DNA of 7,199 bases from the NCBI RefSeq assembly GCF_000582685.1, contig NZ_KK073768.1, positions 1,383,566-1,390,764 on the forward strand. Reading direction: 5' to 3'. Of this stretch, positions 1-5,477 are shown piece by piece. Numbering within the stretch: position 1 is the stretch's first letter; each line of letters begins with the position of its first letter. The DNA is from [Scytonema hofmanni] UTEX 2349. GTDB taxonomy: Bacteria; Cyanobacteriota; Cyanobacteriia; Cyanobacteriales; Nostocaceae. A program made the position numbers and the translations under genes. The notes beneath the pieces were generated by a model. That model searched no databases and was not told the DNA's origin. It was given only the letters and a program-made list of their open reading frames with translations.

Positions 1-59
1 GAAGGGGGAAGGGGGAAGGGGGAAGGGGAAAGGGGAAAGGGGAAAGGGGAAAGGGGAAG
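1..59. repeat. G-rich heptanucleotide tandem array
   Basis: Eight consecutive 7-base units fill positions 1-56: four GAAGGGG followed by four AAAGGGG, then a partial unit. The array touches the window edge, so its true start is unknown. Such short tandemly repeated repetitive (STRR) heptamers are well known between genes of filamentous cyanobacteria. Here they form runs of four G spaced by three bases, a pattern compatible with G-quadruplex folding. Confidence 0.95.
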
Positions 60-101
60 GAAAATATGATTCCTTTATTTAAATAACTCTTTATTTCTAC
101 A

Positions 102-132
102 CCTTTACCCTTTGCCCTTTACCCTTTACCCC
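102..132. repeat. C-rich heptanucleotide tandem array
   Basis: Four units follow in order: CCTTTAC, CCTTTGC, CCTTTAC, CCTTTAC, then CCC. The units are nearly the reverse complement of the GGGGAAA-type units at 1-59, with about one mismatch per heptad, so the two arrays could pair across the AT-rich spacer at 60-101. Confidence 0.9.
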
Positions 133-196
133 TCTTCAAAAAATCTTTTACCTTTCTTTAAAACAGCCTGATATATCTCGATCGCTTGTACCGATT

Positions 197-231
197 GTAG
201 CAAAGCTGTTTGGGAACAACTTTTTCGCTAC
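197..231 (+). other. Imperfect hairpin
   Basis: GTAGC (197-201) pairs with GCTAC (227-231), AAAG (202-205) with CTTT (220-223), and TGTT (207-210) with AACA (215-218) around a TGGG loop. That gives 13 base pairs, one C/A mismatch and a 3-base bulge. It lies upstream of the promoter candidates. No T-run follows, so it is not a typical terminator for the plus strand. Confidence 0.45.
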
Positions 232-263
232 TTGTGGCTAACTCTACGTGGTCTTATCTTCAA

Positions 264-272
264 TGCTATACT
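264..272 (+). promoter_or_regulatory. Candidate extended -10 promoter
   Basis: TGC followed by TATACT (267-272) fits the extended -10 pattern TGnTATAAT with one mismatch. No good -35 hexamer lies 16-18 bases upstream. It would start transcription near 279. Confidence 0.3.
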
Positions 273-301
273 AATTACCCAATCCGATGTGCAGAACTAC
301 T

Positions 302-330
302 TTCACAGAAGTACGCTCTAAACCTACAAT
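302..330 (+). promoter_or_regulatory. Candidate sigma-70-type promoter for the RNase-like gene
   Basis: TTCACA (302-307) and TACAAT (325-330) each match five of six consensus positions (TTGACA, TATAAT) and are 17 bases apart, the ideal spacing. Transcription would start near 337, leaving a leader of about 460 bases before the start codon at 801. Predicted from sequence only. Confidence 0.45.
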
Positions 331-659
331 AATGAAGTAATGGTTCTTCCTCACTGAGCGGTTTCGCTGCTAACCTAGTTGTTACCGATTCTACATATGG
401 GACAATTGGGTTTGCCGGCAGTTTCTCCTAGTTAAACATCAGAGTGTAATGCCGTAAAAGTACCTGAAATCTAGACAATCAAACACCTGCTGTTTTCCCT
501 GCATAGCGCTTTTAGACTGGAATGAGTGAATTTTATAAACAAAGTCTCTCAAAAACCCGTCGCAAACATTACCTAGTGGGGCGAATTTTAAATCAGGCGT
601 GCTTTGTTAAGATTAGCTGGATGAAAGGTCTTTTTCGTAGTGAACTCTGAAAGTATCGT

Positions 660-752
660 GTCGTGAGAAGTGTGAGGGTCGCTTTTTTGTCTCTGTTGGA
701 GGTAGGGCTAAACCTCCGGTTGAGTACTGACTCATAGTGCTTCTCTCTCGAC
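660..752 (+). other. Candidate structured RNA element in the leader
   Basis: Nested pairing can be drawn: GTCG (660-663) with CGAC (749-752), GAGAAG (665-670) with CTTCTC (740-745), and TGTGAG (671-676) with CTCATA (731-736, one G-U pair). Inside this lies GGAGGT (698-703) with ACCTCC (712-717). A local hairpin, TGAGT (721-725) with ACTCA (730-734), competes for the 731-736 strand, so two alternative folds are possible. I do not recognise a known riboswitch class. Confidence 0.35.
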
Positions 753-800
753 GTAAATGTCTTCTAATAATGATGTTTTGACCAAAGGTCGGTTCACTGC

Positions 801-3173
801 ATGGAATTTTCAATCGCTACATTACTTGCCAATTTTACCGATGATAAGTTGGTTGCTCGCAAAGTTTTGGAAAAAAAACTTGGTTGTGAAGATGAAGATA
901 GTTTACAAAAACTTCAAATTGCTTTAGAAATTCTGGAAAAAGTCGGGCTTTTGGTTAAAGAACGCGGGAAGTATCGTCGCGTGACAGAAGACGGAATCAT
1001 CGAAGCAAAGCTGCGCTGTTCTAGTAAAGGCTTTTGTTTCGCGATTCAGGACACCGAAGGTGCAGAAGATATTTACATTCGCGAAAGTCATCTGAGTAAT
1101 GCTTGGAATGGCGATCGCGTTTTAGTCCGAGTTCTCAAAGAAGGTAGTCGGCGCCGTTCCCCCGAAGGAGAGGTGAAGCTAATTCTCGAACGCTCCAATC
1201 ACACTTTACTAGCGCGAATTAAGCAAGTAGAAAGCGGTTTTCGTGCCGTTCCCCTGGACGATCGCTTGCTGTTTGAACTAAAACTGCTAGCTAGTGGGAT
1301 GAAATTGGATGAAGCGATCGACCATCTGGCTCATGTCGAAGTTTTGCGTTACCCTTTAGCGCAATATCCCCCTGTCGGTCGAGTCGTGCAAATTCTTGGT
1401 AGCGATGCCGAAGCTGCTGCTGATATCGATTTGGTAACTTGTAAGCACGATCTTTCCCGTACTTTCCCGGAGTCAGTTAACGATGCTGCCGCTAAGTTAC
1501 CGAAAAAGTTACTCAAAGCTGATTTAAAAAATCGACAGGATTATCGTGATTTATTTACCCTAACTATTGGCAGTACAAAAGATTCCCAAGTAATAGAAAA
1601 TGCCTTGACTTTCGAGAAAACTCCAGAAGGACACTCGCGATTAGGCTTTCACATTACTGATGTTTGTCACTACGTTTTACCAGATGAAGCTCTCGATCGC
1701 GAAGCAATTAAGCGGGGTAGGTCGGTATATCTCGGTGAACTCGTGTTGCCAATGTTGCCGCCAGCTGTGGCAGAACGCTGTTCTTTAGTTGTGGGAAGCG
1801 ATCGCTTAAGCATCTCTTTTTTAATTACCTTCGATTCCGAATCAAGAGAAGTCCTAGACTGGGAAATTCAAAAGGGTATCATTAAAGTAGACGAACACAT
1901 CAGCGAACAACAAGCAGAAGCAATTTTGACTGGCGAAGTAAGTAAATCTACGAAAGCTAAAAACAAGTACTCAGAAGAAGTAGTCCAGATGTTGCGCCAA
2001 GTAGAAGCTTTGCAGCAAGCAGTCAAACAAGTGCGGCTGAATCACGGTAGCTTGCAGTTAAATCTGCCACCTAACCAAAATCCGTACAACGATGAAGGTA
2101 TTTTAGGATGTGCCGCAGTCAATGATTTACCTGTGCGATCGCTCTTAACAGAATTCGTGCTACTTGTTAATCAACTGATGGCAAATCATTTAAACGCTTT
2201 AGGCATTCCTGCCATTTGGCGAATACAAGGCGCACCCGATTCGGAAGATGTGCAGGAAATGCTAAAATTAGCGATTAATTTAGGCGTGGAACTGTCACTC
2301 GAAGCAGAAGTAGATATCCAACCTTTAGATTATCAACAATTGACCAGAGCTTTTGCCGAGTCGCCATCAGAACAAGTTTTAACTTATTTGTTGCAAGATA
2401 CACTCAAGCCAGCTTCTTACAGTACAAATAAAGGCTCTCACTTTGGTTTGGCACTAAGTGAGTATACCCACTGTACTGCACCGTTGCGGCGTTATCCAGA
2501 TTTACTCATGCAAAGAGTGTATTATTCACTACTGGAACATGGACGCGATCGCCGCAATACCCGCGTGAAAGAGCGCGTTAATTTGTGTCACTCCGCAAGC
2601 CACACTGAAATTAACTGGAACGTTTTACCCCCAGAATTGCAACAAGAACTGCAAAGCGAATTGACAAGGGTAATCGTCCAAATTAACGACAGAGAAAAAG
2701 AAGTCCAAGAAGCCGAAGCCGATTTAGCCGGGTTACAAAGAGCCTCTTTGATGAAACAGCGCATTGGCGAAGTTTTCAGCGGTGTAATTACTGGTGTTCA
2801 ATCTTACGGCTTCTTTGTGGAAATTGAAGTACCAGCAACCGAAGACAAAGAAAGCGGTAATGTGAAAGTGCCTTTACGAGTTGAAGGACTCGTACACGTT
2901 AGCTCGCTTAAAGATGATTGGTATGAGTACCGCGCTCGACAACAAGCGTTATTTGGTCGCAAAAACCGGGCTTCTTACAGATTAGGCGATCGCGTAGCCG
3001 TGCAAGTTAAAAGTGTCGATTACTACCGCCAGCAAATTGATTTAGTCACCGTAGGCAGCGATGGTATCCCCTCAGGTAGAGGTATAAACGGCTCCAATGG
3101 CGAAGTATCAAATATGTACTCATCCAATGAAATGGAGTCTCAAGACCTAGAACCATATGGTGATGATGAATAA
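801..3173 (+). CDS. rnr: RNase R/II family (VacB/Zam-like) protein, probably catalytically degenerate
   Basis: 790 residues, with the domain order of RNase R: an N-terminal winged helix (about 1-65), cold-shock/OB region (about 66-230), RNB domain (about 245-580) and C-terminal S1 RNA-binding domain (about 654-752), then a short acidic tail. The family degrades RNA 3' to 5' in the cytoplasm. RNB landmarks are visible: DVCHYV, LDREAIKRG, a Glu at 451 (TEF) and PLRRYPDL at 561-568. However, the canonical TID-x(6)-D-x-DDA metal site reads TIGSTKDSQVIENA at 255-268, so most catalytic aspartates are missing. The cyanobacterial relative is called Zam; the symbol here reflects family, not proven activity. 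The start fits the MEFSIATLLANF N-terminus I recall for relatives. Only a weak AAGG (785-788) precedes it. Four G-C-rich HIP1 sites and one more lie inside the gene. Confidence 0.88.
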   Translation: MEFSIATLLANFTDDKLVARKVLEKKLGCEDEDSLQKLQIALEILEKVGLLVKERGKYRRVTEDGIIEAKLRCSSKGFCFAIQDTEGAEDIYIRESHLSNAWNGDRVLVRVLKEGSRRRSPEGEVKLILERSNHTLLARIKQVESGFRAVPLDDRLLFELKLLASGMKLDEAIDHLAHVEVLRYPLAQYPPVGRVVQILGSDAEAAADIDLVTCKHDLSRTFPESVNDAAAKLPKKLLKADLKNRQDYRDLFTLTIGSTKDSQVIENALTFEKTPEGHSRLGFHITDVCHYVLPDEALDREAIKRGRSVYLGELVLPMLPPAVAERCSLVVGSDRLSISFLITFDSESREVLDWEIQKGIIKVDEHISEQQAEAILTGEVSKSTKAKNKYSEEVVQMLRQVEALQQAVKQVRLNHGSLQLNLPPNQNPYNDEGILGCAAVNDLPVRSLLTEFVLLVNQLMANHLNALGIPAIWRIQGAPDSEDVQEMLKLAINLGVELSLEAEVDIQPLDYQQLTRAFAESPSEQVLTYLLQDTLKPASYSTNKGSHFGLALSEYTHCTAPLRRYPDLLMQRVYYSLLEHGRDRRNTRVKERVNLCHSASHTEINWNVLPPELQQELQSELTRVIVQINDREKEVQEAEADLAGLQRASLMKQRIGEVFSGVITGVQSYGFFVEIEVPATEDKESGNVKVPLRVEGLVHVSSLKDDWYEYRARQQALFGRKNRASYRLGDRVAVQVKSVDYYRQQIDLVTVGSDGIPSGRGINGSNGEVSNMYSSNEMESQDLEPYGDDE

Positions 3174-3222
3174 GGGGGCATTGGGCATTGGGCATGGGGC
3201 ATAGGGCATAGGGCATAGGGCA
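3174..3222. repeat. Heptanucleotide array (NNGGGCA) abutting a stop codon
   Basis: Seven 7-base units begin immediately after the TAA of the RNase-like gene: GGGGGCA, TTGGGCA twice, TGGGGCA, and TAGGGCA three times. The sequence just after (3227-3245) holds GCCCTACGCCCCCTAT, which is nearly the reverse complement of the last units, so the transcript could fold into an imperfect hairpin directly behind the stop codon. Confidence 0.95.
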
Positions 3223-3275
3223 TCCCCGCCCTACGCCCCCTATCCCCCAACTCCGCACTCCCCACTCCCCTAACC
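3223..3275. repeat. C-rich heptad remnant upstream of ubiX
   Basis: A C-rich stretch on the plus strand with three clear 7-base units, ACTCCGC (3250-3256), ACTCCCC (3257-3263) and ACTCCCC (3264-3270). It follows the G-rich array at 3174-3222 and has the opposite strand bias. It ends 15 bases before the ubiX start, leaving little room for a normal promoter next to the gene. Confidence 0.75.
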
Positions 3276-3289
3276 CGTACTAAAACAGC

Positions 3290-3910
3290 GTGTCAAATAA
3301 ACAACAACCAATTATCTTAGGCATATCAGGTGCATCAGGTTTAATTTATGCCGTTCGAGCGATTAAATTTCTGCTGTCAGCCGACTATGAAATTGAACTA
3401 GTTGCCTCCAAATCAAGTTACATGGTTTGGCAATCAGAGCAGAATATTCGGATGCCAGTAGAACCCGTTCAACAAGAGCAATTTTGGCGACAGCAAGCTG
3501 GAGTTGAAGCAGCAGGCAAACTAAACTGCCATGCTTGGGGTGATGTTGGAGCCAATATTGCCAGTGGTTCCTTTCGTACCTTAGGGATGATTGTCATTCC
3601 ATGCAGTATGAGCACTGTAGCCAAGCTAGCAGCCGGCTTGAGTTCCGACTTATTAGAACGGGCAGCAGATGTCCAGCTTAAAGAAGGTCGAAAGCTGATT
3701 CTTGTCCCTCGTGAAACTCCTTTTAGCCTGATTCACCTGCGTAATTTAACTGCTTTGGCAGAAGTTGGGGCAAGAATTGTCCCCGCGATTCCTGCTTGGT
3801 ATCACAATCCGCAAACAATCTTAGATTTAGTTGATTTTGTTGTTGCTCGTACTTTAGATCAATTGGATATTGACTGCATCCCACTTCAACGCTGGCAAGG
3901 GAGAAAATAA
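3290..3910 (+). CDS. ubiX: Flavin prenyltransferase UbiX
   Basis: 206 residues, normal length for UbiX/Pad1. The enzyme joins a dimethylallyl group to reduced FMN, making prenyl-FMN, the cofactor of UbiD-type decarboxylases. In cyanobacteria the pair acts on the 4-hydroxybenzoate-derived precursor of plastoquinone. Visible family signatures: the FMN-binding GISGASG (11-17), GSFRT ahead of PCSMST (104-109), RAADVQLKE (124-132), PRET (140-143), PAWYHNP (168-174) and the late Arg187 in VARTLDQL. The motif set is complete, so the protein should be active. The start is GTG; it places GISGASG at the usual distance from the N-terminus. I see no Shine-Dalgarno sequence. It follows the RNase-like gene after 116 bases of repeat-rich DNA. 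No ubiD lies in the window. Confidence 0.96.
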   Translation: MSNKQQPIILGISGASGLIYAVRAIKFLLSADYEIELVASKSSYMVWQSEQNIRMPVEPVQQEQFWRQQAGVEAAGKLNCHAWGDVGANIASGSFRTLGMIVIPCSMSTVAKLAAGLSSDLLERAADVQLKEGRKLILVPRETPFSLIHLRNLTALAEVGARIVPAIPAWYHNPQTILDLVDFVVARTLDQLDIDCIPLQRWQGRK

Positions 3911-3911
3911 A

Positions 3912-3962
3912 ATGGGCATGGGGCATGGGGCATAGGGCATTGGGCATGGGGCATGGGGCATG
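3912..3962. repeat. Heptanucleotide array (NNGGGCA) after ubiX
   Basis: Seven 7-base units begin one base after the ubiX stop codon: ATGGGCA, TGGGGCA twice, TAGGGCA, TTGGGCA, TGGGGCA twice, then TGG. The unit is the same family as at 3174-3222, and the unit count is also seven. Confidence 0.95.
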
Positions 3963-4013
3963 GAAAGAATCGTATTTATTCACGCACTCGCTTTCTTGAA
4001 CTTCTTTAATTCG

Positions 4014-4055
4014 CATTGCCCATTGCCCAATGCCCATTGCCCAATGCCCATTGCC
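4014..4055. repeat. Heptanucleotide array in inverted orientation (CATTGCC/CAATGCC)
   Basis: Six 7-base units: CATTGCC twice, then CAATGCC, CATTGCC, CAATGCC, CATTGCC. They are close to the reverse complement of the units at 3912-3962, so the two arrays form a large imperfect inverted repeat around the 51-base spacer 3963-4013. An upstream ATG inside this array (4016) is in frame with the next gene, but the encoded residues are repeat-derived and should not be counted as protein. Confidence 0.93.
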
Positions 4056-4087
4056 CCTCTCTGAAATTACCTTTACCCCTTTTTTAT

Positions 4088-4798
4088 ATGGATATCATTC
4101 GCTTAATTTTATTAGTGGCGGTACTGGGAGGACTAACGCTCTTGTTAGCGCAAAATTGGTCGCCTGTTTTACCGTTAGTATTTTTGGGGATACGGACTCA
4201 ACCTTTGCCATTGGCGATGTGGATTTTATTTAGTACAACTGCTGGTGCTGTTACATCTGTGTTTATCAGCAGCTTATTTAATTTTTCCACTTATTTAGCT
4301 CGACAACAACGCCCAACTCGACTAAAATCACCAGCCGCTTCACCTGGGAATAAGCAAACCCGTAGAGAAGAAACATTTTCCCGTCCTCCTGTCAACCCTC
4401 CACCCCCAGCTAGTACAACAAAGTCTAGAGGCAGTGACGATGAAGCGGATGATTGGGACACAAATAACAACACTACAGATGATGATTGGGACTTTGAAGA
4501 GAAGTCTAATGTTGCCCCTAATCCTAATTCGGAAAACATACAGGATAGAGATCAAAGCTACGAACGTCAACAACAACCCAAAACTAGTTCTCAATCTGGT
4601 TCAGTTTATTCCTACAGCTATCGGCAACCAAAAAATTCTGGAGTAGGAAAAACTGAATCAGTTTACGATGCTGATTACCGAGTAATCATACCGCCTTATC
4701 AACCGCCGACAACTACCAATCAGAAGAATGATGATGATGATTGGGGATTTTTTGAGGATGAAGACTCTGAGGATAACGATAAGCGATCGCCCTCTTGA
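4088..4798 (+). CDS. LapA-domain (DUF1049)-like membrane protein with acidic tail
   Basis: 236 residues from the chosen ATG. Two hydrophobic segments (about 3-21 and 39-64) flank NWSPVLPLVFLG (23-34), the hallmark of cyanobacterial LapA/DUF1049-like proteins. In E. coli, LapA acts in lipopolysaccharide regulation at the inner membrane; that role should not be transferred here. From about residue 70 the protein is hydrophilic and low in complexity, rich in Pro, Ser, Asn, Gln and Asp, with three acidic-tryptophan motifs: DDEADDWD (117-124), DDDWDF (131-136) and DDDDWGFFEDED (215-226). A VYDADYRVIIPPY segment (192-204) is probably a conserved tail motif. The ATG at 4016 was rejected because residues before 4088 come from the heptad array. 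No clear Shine-Dalgarno is present. Cellular role unknown. Confidence 0.85.
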   Translation: MDIIRLILLVAVLGGLTLLLAQNWSPVLPLVFLGIRTQPLPLAMWILFSTTAGAVTSVFISSLFNFSTYLARQQRPTRLKSPAASPGNKQTRREETFSRPPVNPPPPASTTKSRGSDDEADDWDTNNNTTDDDWDFEEKSNVAPNPNSENIQDRDQSYERQQQPKTSSQSGSVYSYSYRQPKNSGVGKTESVYDADYRVIIPPYQPPTTTNQKNDDDDWGFFEDEDSEDNDKRSPS

Positions 4799-4805
4799 GT
4801 AGGGA

Positions 4806-4840
4806 TGTGGTATTTATGTGCTAAATGCCACACCTTTCTT
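4806..4840 (+). terminator. Probable intrinsic terminator of the LapA-like gene
   Basis: TGTGGTATTT (4806-4815) pairs with AAATGCCACA (4823-4832) around a 7-base loop, ten pairs with one G-U, followed by CCTTTCTT on the plus strand. It begins 8 bases after the stop codon and overlaps the last codons of the convergent small gene. On the minus strand no T-run follows, so it mainly serves the plus-strand gene. Confidence 0.6.
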
Positions 4841-5015
4841 CGCGAGACTCCTGCCTAACTTTGCCCATCATCGCCGCTTCTTGCAAGCTCATAAAGGCTT
4901 TAAAGTCTTCTAAGTCATACCGAGTTCTTAGTAAATGTCGTAGTTGATTTTCCGCTTCAAGTGTTAGATAGCCGGTGGATAACGCTTTCTGCACAACGTC
5001 ACGAATTCGAGTCAT
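4821..5015 (-). CDS. Small conserved cyanobacterial hypothetical protein
   Basis: 64 residues, soluble, starting MTRIRDVVQKALSTGYLT. I recognise the pattern (DVVQKAL-x-TGYLT-x-EAE-x-QLR-x-LL ... AFM-x-LQ-x-A-x(2)-G-x-V-x-QESRE) as a widespread small cyanobacterial family of unknown function, recalled rather than searched. It appears all-helical, without membrane segments or cysteine motifs. A longer start at 5039 exists, but the ATG at 5015 has GAGGT (5023-5027) seven bases upstream, a proper Shine-Dalgarno, and matches the family N-terminus. The gene converges on the LapA-like gene with only 22 bases between the stop codons. A decayed second copy lies directly upstream, showing local tandem duplication. 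Confidence 0.82.
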   Translation of the reverse strand: MTRIRDVVQKALSTGYLTLEAENQLRHLLRTRYDLEDFKAFMSLQEAAMMGKVRQESREERCGI

Positions 5016-5022
5016 GGTTGAT

Positions 5023-5027
5023 ACCTC
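5023..5027 (-). promoter_or_regulatory. Ribosome binding site deciding the start of the small gene
   Basis: GAGGT on the minus strand, seven bases before the ATG at 5015. It favours this start over the in-frame ATG at 5039. Few other genes in the window have such a clear Shine-Dalgarno sequence. Confidence 0.7.
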
Positions 5028-5042
5028 AATAGACCACACTTA

Positions 5043-5139
5043 TTTATTCGGGTGCACACAAATAAGATATGCAGTAGTTTTTCTTCTTCAACCGTTAAGC
5101 TGGCAAAGCTTTTTTGCACAATGTCACAAAATAAGTCAT
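5043..5139 (-). pseudogene. Decayed tandem copy of the small gene
   Basis: Read on the minus strand from 5139, the DNA mirrors the start of the intact small gene: ATGACT, then GTGAC-TTGTGCA-AAA, with many substitutions. Translating from GAC gives DIVQKSFAS and LTVEEEKLLHIL (5063-5098), which align with DVVQKALST and LTLEAENQLRHLL of the intact protein. Relative to that copy, one base is missing between the ATG and GAC, which breaks the frame, and about two codons are missing before LTVEEE. The frame of DIVQK has no start codon upstream. The C-terminal half is absent: similarity fades near 5045, close to the RBS of the intact gene. Seen by hand alignment only. Confidence 0.65.
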
Positions 5140-5205
5140 AATTTACACCATGATTTTTTTTCAGATTTGGAGTGGGGCTTGCTATGACAAAGTTTTTTGA
5201 ATGTT

Positions 5206-5232
5206 AATACTGTGAGGTAGAAACACAGTATT
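5206..5232. repeat. Perfect 9-bp inverted repeat
   Basis: AATACTGTG (5206-5214) and CACAGTATT (5224-5232) are exact reverse complements around a 9-base spacer. No T-run follows on the plus strand. The symmetry suits a dimeric regulator site or an RNA hairpin; it lies about 67 bases upstream of the small-gene relic. Confidence 0.6.
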
Positions 5233-5291
5233 GTATAAAGTTAAAACTGCCCCAGTTGAAAAAGAGTCTTGATCGTTTATATTGACGACAC

Positions 5292-5328
5292 AAATTTAAT
5301 AAAGTTTCAAAGAAGCTTTATTAAATTT
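5292..5328. repeat. 37-bp near-perfect palindrome
   Basis: AAATTTAATAAAG (5292-5304) is exactly matched by CTTTATTAAATTT (5316-5328). The pairing continues inward through one T/G position and three more pairs to an AAA loop, giving a 17-pair stem with a 3-base loop. It lies 149 bases before the NB-ARC start. It could be an operator, a small palindromic repeat element, or a hairpin in a leader. Confidence 0.75.
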
Positions 5329-5403
5329 CCGTTAAGCCTAAACATACCGAAGCAACAACTGGCAAGTCACCTAACAAATGTTATTAAATTCGTTATAAAT
5401 TTA

Positions 5404-5431
5404 TTGTTTGTTTATTTCGACTTTATATAAA
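5404..5431 (+). promoter_or_regulatory. Candidate promoter of the NB-ARC gene
   Basis: TTGTTT (5404-5409) and TATAAA (5426-5431) are 16 bases apart and resemble -35 and -10 boxes. The region is very AT-rich, so chance matches are likely. It would give a leader of about 40 bases. Confidence 0.3.
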
Positions 5432-5477
5432 AATCGTTAATATATTTCCTGATCGCTACTTTAAATAAATAACCGTA

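Larger units (their letters stand above)
133..800 (+). other. Gene-free stretch, probable long leader of the RNase-like gene
   Basis: I see no recognisable protein or tRNA/rRNA gene in these 668 bases. They contain two promoter-like sequences (near 264-272 and 302-330), a long imperfect hairpin at 197-231, and a cluster of nested inverted repeats at 660-752. A short basic ORF (522-650, 42 codons) and a minus-strand ORF (613-813) exist but resemble no family I know and lack a good ribosome binding site. No HIP1 octamer occurs here. If transcription starts near 280 or 337, the gene at 801 has a leader of roughly 460-520 bases, long enough for regulatory RNA structure. Confidence 0.5.
5140..5477. 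other. AT-rich intergenic region with inverted repeats
   Basis: This 338-base gap separates divergent genes and holds no convincing ORF. A plus-strand ORF at 4975-5187 only shadows the small gene and its relic. The region contains inverted repeats at 5206-5232 and 5292-5328 and a promoter-like sequence at 5404-5431. Unlike four other gaps in the window it has no heptanucleotide array. Confidence 0.6.

Noticed and set aside
522..650. Short plus-strand ORF of 42 basic residues in the leader
   Set aside because: No ribosome binding site at a useful distance, no family resemblance and no sign of selection visible. Could be an upstream ORF but not supportable.
133..800. Expected rpmG-rpsR or a known RNA gene upstream of the RNase gene
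   Set aside because: I looked for L33, S18, tRNA, tmRNA, RNase P RNA and Yfr-like motifs and found none.
613..813. Minus-strand ORF of 66 residues
   Set aside because: Overlaps the start of the RNase-like gene, lacks family resemblance, and covers the inverted repeats at 660-752.
3046..3258. Minus-strand ORF rich in PMPNAQCP-like residues, and similar ones at 3723-4037 and 6859-7191
   Set aside because: These are translations of heptad arrays and the palindromic repeat, plus shadows of real genes.
4014..4055. Regularly spaced repeats as a CRISPR array
   Set aside because: Units are contiguous 7-mers with no unique spacers and no cas genes nearby.
4016..4087. Longer start of the LapA-like protein
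   Set aside because: The extra 24 residues are translated from the heptad array (MPIAQCPLPNAHC), whereas the ATG at 4088 begins at the normal membrane segment.
5292..5328. Palindrome as an intrinsic terminator
   Set aside because: The stem is AT-rich and no T-run follows; no gene ends shortly upstream on the plus strand.
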